A stretch of 64,000 nucleotides of DNA from CAZNPL01 sp964574815 (GTDB taxonomy: Bacteria > Planctomycetota > Phycisphaerae > UBA1845), in the NCBI GenBank assembly GCA_964574815.1, contig CAZNPL010000005.1:171438-235437 (forward strand), given 5' to 3'. The translations under genes were made by a program, and so were the position numbers. This document shows, piece after piece, positions 50,708 through 58,796 of the stretch; the first letter of the stretch is position 1; each line of letters begins with the position of its first letter. Under the pieces are notes generated by a model, which saw only the letters and a program-made list of their open reading frames with translations, did not search any database and was not told the DNA's origin.

Positions 50708-52357
50708 TCATCCCCTGGACGGCAATGGAATCCTGTTGAACGTTTCCTGTGCTGTCACCGGTCCAGAGCCGTCGTTGAGGATCTCCTCAGCCTGAACCTT
50801 ATCCACGTCCGTGATGAACGGAATGCCGCTGATGTCGGCCGCCTCGTGAGTCAGGCAGGCCAGATCGTCACGGGAGAGATAATCGAGCGAAAACTTCCGG
50901 CTGCCGCACATCAGTTGGCGAAGGCCTTGACCGAGGCGCTCGTAGTATGTGTAGAGACCAAGGGCGCCGGTCGGTATGCGCTCGAATTCCTCGTCGCCGA
51001 GCTCCTTGCGCAGTGTGCTGGCGGTGACGAATATCTCGTCTTTCGTGTTCCCGAAACGTTCTATATACACCGGGATCTGGCCGTCGTTGATGGTCCGGCC
51101 GATCGTCTTGCCGACCATGGCGGCGGCGATCGGCGAACGGGCCATGCCGATGAGCTTGACGAAGGGCGCCCCGATGGCAAGTCCCTTGAAAATCTGGTCC
51201 TCGAAGGTGAAGCCGCCCGCCAACGCCAGGGCGGGGACCTTCAGGCCTCTTTCAGTCAAGCGCTTGGCGTATTGATAGAGCAGAGAGTGGAGTTCGACAG
51301 GCGGCACACCCCATTCGTTCATCATGCGCCACGGGCTCATGCCGGTGCCACCACCCGCGCCATCCACGGTGAGCAGGTCCAACTTGTATTTCGCCGCAAA
51401 GAGGACGGCGCGAGCCAGGTCGGCCGGCCTGTACGCTCCGGTCTTCAGGAAGATATACTTGGCGCCGGCCTTACGCAGCTCCTCGACCCGTCTGGCGAAG
51501 GATTCCTCACTCACCATGCCAATGCGCGAGTGCCGCTCGAATTCTTTGAATGCGCCGCGTTCAAAGGCCTTGATGACATGGGAGTCGGTCGGGTTCGGAA
51601 GCACCACATAGCCCCGCTCGTACAGCATCTGTGCCTTCTTGAGGTTCGTGATCTTGACTTCGCCGCCGATGTTCTTGGCGCCTTGGCCCCATTTGAGCTC
51701 GACGCACTCAACGCCCAGTTGCTCGATGGCGTACTCCTGTACGCCGAGACGCGTGTCCTCGACATTGGCCTGGACCACGATAGTGCCGTAACCGTCGCGC
51801 TGGTGATCCTTGAAGAGAGTGACGCGACGCTTGAGGTCCACGGTGTCGACCACGCGCCCGTCCTTGATGACGGCCTCAGAATCCATGCCGACTACGTTCT
51901 CACCAATGGTCAAGCCGGTGCCGGCGAGGGCGGAACCGATGGCCAGACCCTCCCAGTTGTTCGTCGCGATGTTGGTGGATCCGATGCCCGGGATGATCCA
52001 GGGGTATCGAAACTTGAGCCCCCTGTCGTGCCCGAAGACCACATCGAGACTGACGGCCGGGAAGATGGCCTTGTCGCTGTCCGCTTCGATCCCATGCGCC
52101 CCCACGGCGGTCCCCATGATGTTGAAATGCGAGTAGTCGACCGGGTAAGTTTTCTCGGCCGCCGTCGTGATAACGCCAAAAGGTTGCGGATAAATGACCT
52201 CATGGCCTCTGTACGCAGACTTTCCGATCTCACACATCCCGATGCACCCGTCCACGCACGTAACGCACATGCCTGACGAGGGCGTGACCGAGCCGTCGGT
52301 CCTGTTCTTGGTAAGCGTTGCCGCCGAGGCATTCACCCTCGAAAATGTTGCTGACAT
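50708..52357 (-). CDS. FMN-binding glutamate synthase family protein, stand-alone GltB central domain (549 aa)
   Basis: ATG at 52357 follows GGAGGAATAAAG; the longer frame to 52690 is antisense to other coding sequence. The body is the FMN TIM-barrel of the GltB large subunit: K-W-G-Q-G-A-K-N-I-G-G, L-T-V-D-G-A-G-G-G-T-G-M-S-P and A-L-A-G-G-F-T-F. Before it, cysteines 31, 34, 38 and 42 (C-x2-C-x3-C-x3-C) could hold an iron-sulfur cluster. The class II amidotransferase domain and the C-terminal beta-helix of full GltB are absent, so ammonia must come from elsewhere or the reaction differs. It sits after the NuoF-GltD fusion and HoxU-like genes. Confidence 0.88.
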   Translation of the reverse strand: MSATFSRVNASAATLTKNRTDGSVTPSSGMCVTCVDGCIGMCEIGKSAYRGHEVIYPQPFGVITTAAEKTYPVDYSHFNIMGTAVGAHGIEADSDKAIFPAVSLDVVFGHDRGLKFRYPWIIPGIGSTNIATNNWEGLAIGSALAGTGLTIGENVVGMDSEAVIKDGRVVDTVDLKRRVTLFKDHQRDGYGTIVVQANVEDTRLGVQEYAIEQLGVECVELKWGQGAKNIGGEVKITNLKKAQMLYERGYVVLPNPTDSHVIKAFERGAFKEFERHSRIGMVSEESFARRVEELRKAGAKYIFLKTGAYRPADLARAVLFAAKYKLDLLTVDGAGGGTGMSPWRMMNEWGVPPVELHSLLYQYAKRLTERGLKVPALALAGGFTFEDQIFKGLAIGAPFVKLIGMARSPIAAAMVGKTIGRTINDGQIPVYIERFGNTKDEIFVTASTLRKELGDEEFERIPTGALGLYTYYERLGQGLRQLMCGSRKFSLDYLSRDDLACLTHEAADISGIPFITDVDKVQAEEILNDGSGPVTAQETFNRIPLPSRG

Positions 52358-52377
52358 CGACTTTATTCCTCCATTGG

Positions 52378-53055
52378 TCAGTGTGTTGCGGTCTCGCAGG
52401 CCACACAAGGGTTCATGTAGCACATCATGTCGTCGAACGATTCCTTTTCGACACAAGGCGGGCTGAGGTTCGCGCACCCGCCGCAGATCGCCTTTTCCGG
52501 CTCGTTGTACGTGCAACGAAGCTGGCACGCCGGGCACACATACATGCAGCCACCGCACTGTCGGCATACTTCCGACTTCACGTCGAACGGCGTGCCGATG
52601 CTCCGACTCTGCCCACGCCCCCGGAACCCGATGGCCTTGGCCATCATCTGTTCCTCGCACATACGCACGCACAGCCCGCACAGAATGCAATCCTCGTGCT
52701 CCTGGCGGAACCGCTGCTGGCGCACGTTATGAGACGACGCCAGATCCTGAATCGTTTTGGACTGGGGGCATGTGGCCAGGAGAAGCTCCAGAACCATCTT
52801 CCGGGCGCGAACGACGCGGGATGAAGCGGTACGCACTTTCAGGCCCTCCTGAGCCGGATAAGTGCACGAGCTCACCAGTTTGGCGCGCGGACCCTCTCCT
52901 ATCTCGACCACGCACAATCGGCAGGCCCCGTAGGGCGACAGTCCCTCCATGTGGCACAAGGTCGGTATCGGCATGCCCAGGAAACGCGCCGCTTCAAGCA
53001 GCGTCGTGCCCTCGTCGACCGAGACGTCCAGGCCATTGATTTGCAGCGTAATCAT
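52378..53055 (-). CDS. NuoG N-terminal/HoxU-like iron-sulfur subunit (225 aa)
   Basis: A plant-type [2Fe-2S] ferredoxin domain has ligands C34, C45, C48 and C64. A linker in the position of the His-Cys [4Fe-4S] region follows (A-T-C-P near residue 93), then two ferredoxin-like cysteine groups, D-C-I-L-C-G-L-C-V-R-M-C and V-C-R-Q-C-G-G-C-M-Y-V-C-P-A-C-Q-L-R-C. The C-terminus has further paired cysteines (C-G-G-C, C-V-A-C). This matches the electron-wire subunit of NAD-linked hydrogenases and complex I input modules, without any molybdopterin-type domain. The ATG overlaps the fusion gene stop by 4 bases. Confidence 0.9.
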   Translation of the reverse strand: MITLQINGLDVSVDEGTTLLEAARFLGMPIPTLCHMEGLSPYGACRLCVVEIGEGPRAKLVSSCTYPAQEGLKVRTASSRVVRARKMVLELLLATCPQSKTIQDLASSHNVRQQRFRQEHEDCILCGLCVRMCEEQMMAKAIGFRGRGQSRSIGTPFDVKSEVCRQCGGCMYVCPACQLRCTYNEPEKAICGGCANLSPPCVEKESFDDMMCYMNPCVACETATH

Positions 53056-56000
53056 GCCGTTTCTCCCACAGCAACAACTTGTGCGCCCTCAACTTCCTTC
53101 GGCATGGTGAATTCCAGGTCACACCTCAGGCACCGCTTGGCCTCTCGGCTCGCGTCATCGGCCGAAAGAGACAACTCCACTTCGCGAAAGCTCTTGTCAC
53201 GCTCTGCGGCGGAGATCACGGGCACGGCGACCCTGTCGGCCGCTGCCATCTCCGCCTCGCTAAGCGACACCGCCTCGACATAGACGTCCGGCACTCGGAC
53301 GTTCGCCGGCTGATCGAGTTCCTCACCCCGCAACCAGCGGCCGATGACCAGGGCAGCCCTCTTACCGGCAGCGATAGCGTCGACCACCGTATTGGGACCC
53401 GTAACCACGTCACCTCCCGCAAACACGCCCGGCCGGTTCGTCCTCAGTGTCAGCGGATCCGATTGCAGGGTGCCGTTTGCCTTTGCTTCCAGAGGTTGCG
53501 ACGAAGACGCGTCCAAAACCCCCGAAGCGTCCGGCTGCTCGCTGATGGCCACGATCAGTGTGTCAAACGGCAGTACGGTTTCCGTTCCGGGAAGCGGTAC
53601 TGGCCTGCACCGACCGCTCGCATCTCGATCCCCCAAACAGTTTCGAATCACTTTGACGCCGGTTAGGGCCCCGGCCTCGGTGCACACGCCCACGGGGCTC
53701 GTCAGAGTGTGCAGTTCGATTCCCTCAGTCAGCGCCGCTTCGATCTCCTCCTCAAAAGCCGGCATCTCAACCCGTGTGCGTCGATAGAGAATGGTGACAC
53801 TCTCGACGCCATCCTGCCTGACTGCCACGCGGGCGGCATCGATCGCCGAGTTGCCGCCGCCGATCACGCCCACACGGCCTTGAGCCAGCTGCTCGCCTCG
53901 CAGGTTGAACGCCTTAAGGAAATCCATCGAGGAAAGTACCCCTTTGCAGTTCTCTCCCTCCAGCCCAAGCCGACGACTCTTGTGGGCCCCCATTGCGAGG
54001 AACACCGCCTCAAACCCCTCTGAAAAAAGACCATCCAAAGTGAAATCTCGGCCCAAGGTCATGTTGCAGCGGACAGCAACCCCGTCGGTGAGAATCGCGG
54101 CGATCTCTTTCGCCAACACCTCACGCGGTAAACGAAACGACGGGATGCCGCTGACCAGCATGCCGCCCGGCCGATCGTCCGCCTCAAAGACCGTCGGCAC
54201 GAACCCGTCGAGCGAAAGATAGTGTGCGGCGGCGAGTCCGGCCGGACCGGCACCGACGACGGCCACCTTTGCGCCGCAGCCCTCGCCCGTTGTCTCCGGC
54301 GCTCTCTTCGCCCGGTACGCCGAGGGGTCCACGCGATCGGTGACAAACCGCTTGAGAGCACGGATGGCGATCGCCTGTTTGCCGCCCGTCGCGCTGCGAC
54401 AGTTCTTCTCACACGGATGAGAGCAAACGCGTGCGCAGACGGACGGAAATGGGTTGCTTTCCCGTATTACCTGATATGCCTCTTCGTATCTGCCGCGTGC
54501 TATGTGCGCGATGTATTGCCACGCCTCAGTGCCGAGAGGGCAGGCGGCCTGGCATGGGGCGCCCACCAACTCCTTGCAGACGAAGGCCCTGCACCTCTTG
54601 TGCCGCACGTGCTCTTCGTACTCATCGGCGAAATACTTGAGCGTGCTCAGAACAGGGTTGGATGCCGTCTGCCCCAAGCCGCACATGGTCGTGTCCTTCA
54701 CGACCTCCGCCAGCTCCGAAAGAAGTGTGACCTGTTCGGGCGTCGCCTTTCCCGTCGTGATATCTTCCAGGATTTCGTACATCCGTTGTGTGCCTTTGCG
54801 GCACGTGAAGCACTTGCCACACGATTCGTCTTTCAGGAACCGCATAAAATACTTGGCCACGTCGACCATGCAGGTCTTCTCATCCATGACGATCATGCCG
54901 CCGGACCCCATGATCGATCCTGCTGCCGACAGACTGTCGTAGTCGATCGGTAGATCGAACATGCTGGCGGGAACACAGCCGCCGGATGGACCACCTGTTT
55001 GAACAGCCTTGATCTTTGCGTCGCCGACGGGGCCGCCGCCGATGTCGTAGACGATCTCTTTGATTGTGATGCCCATCGGGACCTCGACGAGCCCCGTGTT
55101 CTTGATCTTGCCCACCAGGCTGAAGATCTTGGTCCCGGAGTTGCCTTCGCACCCGACCTTTGCAAACGCGTCGGCGCCAATTCGAAAGATCACTGGGACG
55201 TTGGCCCAGGTTTCCACGTTGTTGATCGCGGTCGGCTTGCCATCGATGCCCTTTTGAACCGGGAAGGGGGGTCGCTGCCTCGGCTCACCCATTTTACCTT
55301 CAATGGACCGAACCAGCGCCGTCTCCTCGCCGCACACAAAGGCCCCCGCGCCCCTCACGATTCTGATATCAAAGGAGAAACCGGTTCCCAATATATCCTG
55401 TCCGAGGAGACCAAGGTCGTGGCAATGACGAAGGGCAATGATCAAATGCTTGATTGCCAGCGGATACTCGTTGCGCACGTAGACGACACCCTCCGTAGCG
55501 CCAGTCCCGTAGGCACCGATGATCATCCCCTCGATAATGCTATGGGGGTTCCCTTCGAGAATGCTCCGGTCCATGTAGGCGCCGGGGTCACCTTCATCCG
55601 CGTTGCACACGAGGAACTTACCGTGCCCGTTGTGTTCGTGTGCCAGTAGCTCCCATTTCAGACCCGTCGGAAACCCCGCGCCGCCGCGACCCCGCAAGCC
55701 TGAGCGCTTGACCTCCTGGACGACCCAGTCGGAATCCGCGCGGGAAAGGACCCTGCCCAACGCCTCGTAGCCCCCTCGTGCGATGTAGTCGTAGATCCTG
55801 ATCGGGTCTATCTTCGGGTTCATTGCCAGAATGGCGCGCTTCTGGTTCTTGAAAAATGGGATATCCTCACACCTACGGTACCTCTCGCCTGTGACCGGAT
55901 CAGCATACAGTAGCTCTTCGACGTAGTCGCCCGACAACACTGCGTCAATGATCCTCGGCACGTCATCTAAACCGACGTGCGTGTAGAAAGCGCCCTGCGG

Positions 56001-56243
56001 CTCTGTAAGAATGAACGGCCCCATCTCGCAAAACCCGTGGCATCCTGTGATTCGGAGGGCCAGCCTGTCAAGCAACTGGTTCTCGAGCAGGTATCTTTTT
56101 GCGATTCGATGAATGTCGTTCGAGCCGCTGGCCTGGCAGGCTGTGCCGGCACAGATGACTATGCAAGGCTTGCTTTGATCAGTGTCCCGCCTGACCATGC
56201 TTCGCAGTTCAGATAGCTCATCTGTCGAAGTCAATCTTGCCAT
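53052..56243 (-). CDS. NuoF-GltD fusion flavoprotein (1063 aa)
   Basis: Three parts are visible. Residues about 25-110: a thioredoxin-like [2Fe-2S] domain (C-A-G-T-A-C, then G-C-H-G-F-C). About 130-560: the complex I 51-kDa type NADH/FMN domain, with G-L-R-G-R-G-G-A-G-F-P-T-G-L-K-W, a SLBB region and the [4Fe-4S] site C-G-K-C-F-T-C-R-K-G. About 560-1063: a GltD-type domain with the N-terminal cysteine clusters (C-Q-A-A-C-P-L-G and C-A-R-V-C-S-H-P-C-E-x-x-C), an FAD site V-V-G-A-G-P-A-G-L-A-A-A and an NAD(P) site V-I-G-G-G-N-S-A-I-D. It should pass electrons between NAD(P)H sites and the partner GltB-like and HoxU-like proteins. The 3' end overlaps the next gene by 4 bases. Confidence 0.93.
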   Translation of the reverse strand: MARLTSTDELSELRSMVRRDTDQSKPCIVICAGTACQASGSNDIHRIAKRYLLENQLLDRLALRITGCHGFCEMGPFILTEPQGAFYTHVGLDDVPRIIDAVLSGDYVEELLYADPVTGERYRRCEDIPFFKNQKRAILAMNPKIDPIRIYDYIARGGYEALGRVLSRADSDWVVQEVKRSGLRGRGGAGFPTGLKWELLAHEHNGHGKFLVCNADEGDPGAYMDRSILEGNPHSIIEGMIIGAYGTGATEGVVYVRNEYPLAIKHLIIALRHCHDLGLLGQDILGTGFSFDIRIVRGAGAFVCGEETALVRSIEGKMGEPRQRPPFPVQKGIDGKPTAINNVETWANVPVIFRIGADAFAKVGCEGNSGTKIFSLVGKIKNTGLVEVPMGITIKEIVYDIGGGPVGDAKIKAVQTGGPSGGCVPASMFDLPIDYDSLSAAGSIMGSGGMIVMDEKTCMVDVAKYFMRFLKDESCGKCFTCRKGTQRMYEILEDITTGKATPEQVTLLSELAEVVKDTTMCGLGQTASNPVLSTLKYFADEYEEHVRHKRCRAFVCKELVGAPCQAACPLGTEAWQYIAHIARGRYEEAYQVIRESNPFPSVCARVCSHPCEKNCRSATGGKQAIAIRALKRFVTDRVDPSAYRAKRAPETTGEGCGAKVAVVGAGPAGLAAAHYLSLDGFVPTVFEADDRPGGMLVSGIPSFRLPREVLAKEIAAILTDGVAVRCNMTLGRDFTLDGLFSEGFEAVFLAMGAHKSRRLGLEGENCKGVLSSMDFLKAFNLRGEQLAQGRVGVIGGGNSAIDAARVAVRQDGVESVTILYRRTRVEMPAFEEEIEAALTEGIELHTLTSPVGVCTEAGALTGVKVIRNCLGDRDASGRCRPVPLPGTETVLPFDTLIVAISEQPDASGVLDASSSQPLEAKANGTLQSDPLTLRTNRPGVFAGGDVVTGPNTVVDAIAAGKRAALVIGRWLRGEELDQPANVRVPDVYVEAVSLSEAEMAAADRVAVPVISAAERDKSFREVELSLSADDASREAKRCLRCDLEFTMPKEVEGAQVVAVGETA

Positions 56244-56298
56244 CTTAACACCCTAAACGAGGAAGCACTCAGCGAGCATCTGCTTTGCGCTTGACTGA

Positions 56299-57135
56299 TT
56301 AGCCCACATCCAACATATGTCCTTTGCAGCCGCGCCGCGAACAGACCTGCACGGTGCCTCCACCAACCACGATCATGCAAATCATCGGCGCGCCACACTC
56401 CGGGCAGTCGGAGGCGCCCTTGAGCTCCGCGTGGCAGTGCGGACAGAAAATCTGCACCACCGTGTCCCGAGGGATTTCGTATTCACACTCGAGGCTGTAG
56501 CTGCCGTACAGCGATGACAGCCGAATCCAGCCGTGCTTTCTTGCGAACGACACCGTCAAACGAATCGACGGCGCGTTGTCGATCAGGTGGTCCGGGTCCA
56601 TCAAGCTGTGATTGCAGCGTGAACAACTGACCGTAACCGGGAAGATGCGCCGATCGCCAGCAACCTGGACCCTGTCGAGCCCATCGCGCGTTCTTGTGAT
56701 GATCTCGCTCACCTTGCTCCTGCCGACATTTGAAAAGTAGTGCCCGTCAACGACAACGACCGGCCCAAGCGCGCAGGCCCCCAGGCAGTTCACGGTCTCC
56801 AACGTGAACTCTCTGTCTGAGGTCGTCTCTCCGGACTTAGCCCCCAACTGCCGCTCAAACTCCTCGGCAACGATCGGAGCGCCTCGGACGTGACAAGCCG
56901 TGCCCAAACACACCGAGCAAAGGTGCTTGCCCCGGGGTTTCAGGCTGAAGGACCTGTAAAAAGTCGCGACACCGTATACGTCGACCAGTGATCGACCCAT
57001 CTCATCAGCAACGACCCTCAAAGCCTCGGCCGGCAGGTGGTTGTACCGTCTCTGAATGTCTTCGAGGGTTGGGATGAGACCGCCGCGCTTTCCGTTGTGC
57101 CTTTCAAGGATGCTTATGACGTCGGACCGTTCCAT
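56299..57135 (-). CDS. NuoE-like subunit with extra C-terminal zinc-ribbon domain (278 aa)
   Basis: Residues 1-155 are a complex I 24-kDa type subunit: a helical head (Y-N-H-L-P-A-E-A-L) and a thioredoxin-fold [2Fe-2S] site with C-x4-C in C-L-G-T-A-C and C-x3-C in C-L-G-A-C-A-L-G-P. The remaining about 120 residues are unusual for NuoE: two cysteine pairs, C-S-R-C-N-H-S-L and C-P-H-C-H-A-E-L with C-P-E-C-G, separated by a beta-rich stretch, and a final C-S-R-R-G-C. First gene of the oxidoreductase operon, 55 bases before the fusion gene. Confidence 0.9.
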   Translation of the reverse strand: MERSDVISILERHNGKRGGLIPTLEDIQRRYNHLPAEALRVVADEMGRSLVDVYGVATFYRSFSLKPRGKHLCSVCLGTACHVRGAPIVAEEFERQLGAKSGETTSDREFTLETVNCLGACALGPVVVVDGHYFSNVGRSKVSEIITRTRDGLDRVQVAGDRRIFPVTVSCSRCNHSLMDPDHLIDNAPSIRLTVSFARKHGWIRLSSLYGSYSLECEYEIPRDTVVQIFCPHCHAELKGASDCPECGAPMICMIVVGGGTVQVCSRRGCKGHMLDVG

Positions 57136-57390
57136 CTGCGTGTACTCCGCCTCGATAATTCGTCCCCAATCTGCCGCGCGTTACGCCCCGCGGTGGAGCG
57201 GCGTGCAGGCCGGCGCTCAACAACAAAGACACACTGTGTGCCGGAGCATAGAGGCTGACTCAGACGCGATCTGATCCGTATTCGGTGCAGCCGCCAGAGT
57301 CGCTAAAGCACTGTCAAAAAAGGATTTAGATGGCTTGCTGCCACCTTACGCGGCGCTGCCGCGGGCCAAAGCGCCGGTCAGAATCATGCC

Positions 57391-57433
57391 TTGTGAATGG
57401 GGAGAATTGAACCAGTGGGGAGAAACGTACCAG
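57391..57433 (-). promoter_or_regulatory. Candidate activator site (UAS), element B
   Basis: Two direct half-units lie side by side (plus strand TGGGGAGAATTGAACCAG and TGGGGAGAAACGTACCAG), about 255-300 bases before the nuoE-like ATG and just after the regulator's stop codon. Matches element A at 50195-50236 at about 33 of 42 positions. Confidence 0.5.
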
Positions 57434-57443
57434 CCCCGACAAC

Positions 57444-58796
57444 TCACGCCCGCTCGGAATCGTAGGCCTTGAGTTTCTCGCGAAGCGTCTTGCGGTCGAT
57501 GCCCAGAATCTCCGCCGCCCGGACCTTGTTGCCGCCGGTGCTCGCCAGAACGTTGCGGATATGTTCGGCCTCCACCTCCGCCAGACTTCGATTGACTCCG
57601 GCCCCCCTTGAAGCCGAAAACCGCATCATGGCAGGAAGGTCCGGGGCGGCAATCACATCTCCCTCGCTCATCACGGTCAGCCGCTGAACGAGGTTCTGGA
57701 GCTCGCGGACGTTCCCGGGCCAGTGGTAGTCCTTGAGAATCTGCACAACTTCGTCGGCCAGGCGGGGCGGGGTACGCCCGAGCTCTCCCGCGAACTTCTC
57801 TGCAAAATGGACGGCCAGGAGCAGGACATCATCCTCACGCTCGCGCAAGGGTGGCATGTGCACCGTGATGACGTTCAGCCGGAAGAAGAGGTCCTCCCGA
57901 AAGAGCTCGTTCTTGACCAGCGCCTCGAGATCTTTGTTGGTTGCGGCCAGTATCCTGATGTCCACGTGCTTGGGACGCGCAGATCCAACCATCTGGATCT
58001 CGCCGTCTTGAAGCACGCGAAGGAGCTTGGCCTGCATATGCACGCTCGTGTTGCCGATCTCGTCCAGGAATACGGTTCCGCCGTCGGCCACCTGGAAGAA
58101 ACCGGCACGCGACTCGCTCGCACCCGTGAAGGCCCCTTTCACGTATCCAAACAACTCGCTCTCCAGGAGGTTCTCCGGGATCCCGCCGCAGTTGACAGGA
58201 ACGAACGCGGCCGATGCTCGCGCCCCGCTGTAATGAATGGCCCGGGCCGCCAGCTCCTTGCCCGTCCCGCTTTCGCCCGTAATCAGTACCGTCGCGTCGG
58301 TCGCAGCGGCCTTGGCGATTGATCGGAATACGCTGCGCATCGCCTCGGACTCGCCAATCAGTCCGCAGAAGGGCGAAGGGGGCGCACTCGACAACTCGTT
58401 TGCTTTTCGGCGAGCACGCGCCGCGTCGAGAACGCGCTCGACCGTCGAGAGCAGTTCTTCATCCGTGAAGGGTTTGGTGAGAAACTCCTGGCAGCCCGAC
58501 TTCATCGCCGTCACCGCGCCTTCGACGGTGGGATACCCCGTAATCATCATGACCTCGGTATCCCGGAAGTTCGCCTGAACGTGCCGAACCAGATCCATGC
58601 CGCCCACCTTGGGCATTTTCAGATCGGTAATGACAAGATCGATCGGCGTCCGGTCGAGGATACGGACGGCCTCGGCAACACCGGGTGCGGTAAGCACTCG
58701 ATACCCATTGGACGCCAGGTTTCTCCCGATCAATTCCAGCGTATCGGGGGCGTCATCCACAACCAGGATGCTTTCATTCTCAGCTTTGGACACCAT
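57444..58796 (-). CDS. NtrC-family sigma-54-dependent response regulator (450 aa)
   Basis: Start placed at ATG 58796, 16 bases inside the kinase gene; the longer frame to 59057 is the kinase read in another frame. The receiver domain (1-125) has the acidic pair V-V-D-D, phosphoacceptor Asp in V-I-T-D-L-K-M-P and Lys in T-K-P-F. The AAA+ domain has Walker A G-E-S-G-T-G-K-E, the sigma-54 contact loop G-A-F-T-G-A, Walker B G-G-T-V-F-L-D-E and R-E-D-L-F-F-R-L. A Fis-type helix-turn-helix ends the protein (N-K-V-R-A-A-E-I-L-G-I-D-R-K-T-L). It should activate RpoN promoters in the adjacent operons. Confidence 0.95.
   Translation of the reverse strand: MVSKAENESILVVDDAPDTLELIGRNLASNGYRVLTAPGVAEAVRILDRTPIDLVITDLKMPKVGGMDLVRHVQANFRDTEVMMITGYPTVEGAVTAMKSGCQEFLTKPFTDEELLSTVERVLDAARARRKANELSSAPPSPFCGLIGESEAMRSVFRSIAKAAATDATVLITGESGTGKELAARAIHYSGARASAAFVPVNCGGIPENLLESELFGYVKGAFTGASESRAGFFQVADGGTVFLDEIGNTSVHMQAKLLRVLQDGEIQMVGSARPKHVDIRILAATNKDLEALVKNELFREDLFFRLNVITVHMPPLREREDDVLLLAVHFAEKFAGELGRTPPRLADEVVQILKDYHWPGNVRELQNLVQRLTVMSEGDVIAAPDLPAMMRFSASRGAGVNRSLAEVEAEHIRNVLASTGGNKVRAAEILGIDRKTLREKLKAYDSERA

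Noticed and set aside
50408..52276. A 622-codon plus-strand open frame
   Set aside because: Antisense to the GltB-like gene, whose FMN motifs and ribosome binding site are clear.
57228..57243. A second sigma-54-type promoter before the nuoE-like gene (CGGCAC-N5-GTGTC on the minus strand)
   Set aside because: The -24 half is good but the -12 half lacks the required GC at correct spacing, so I do not call it.
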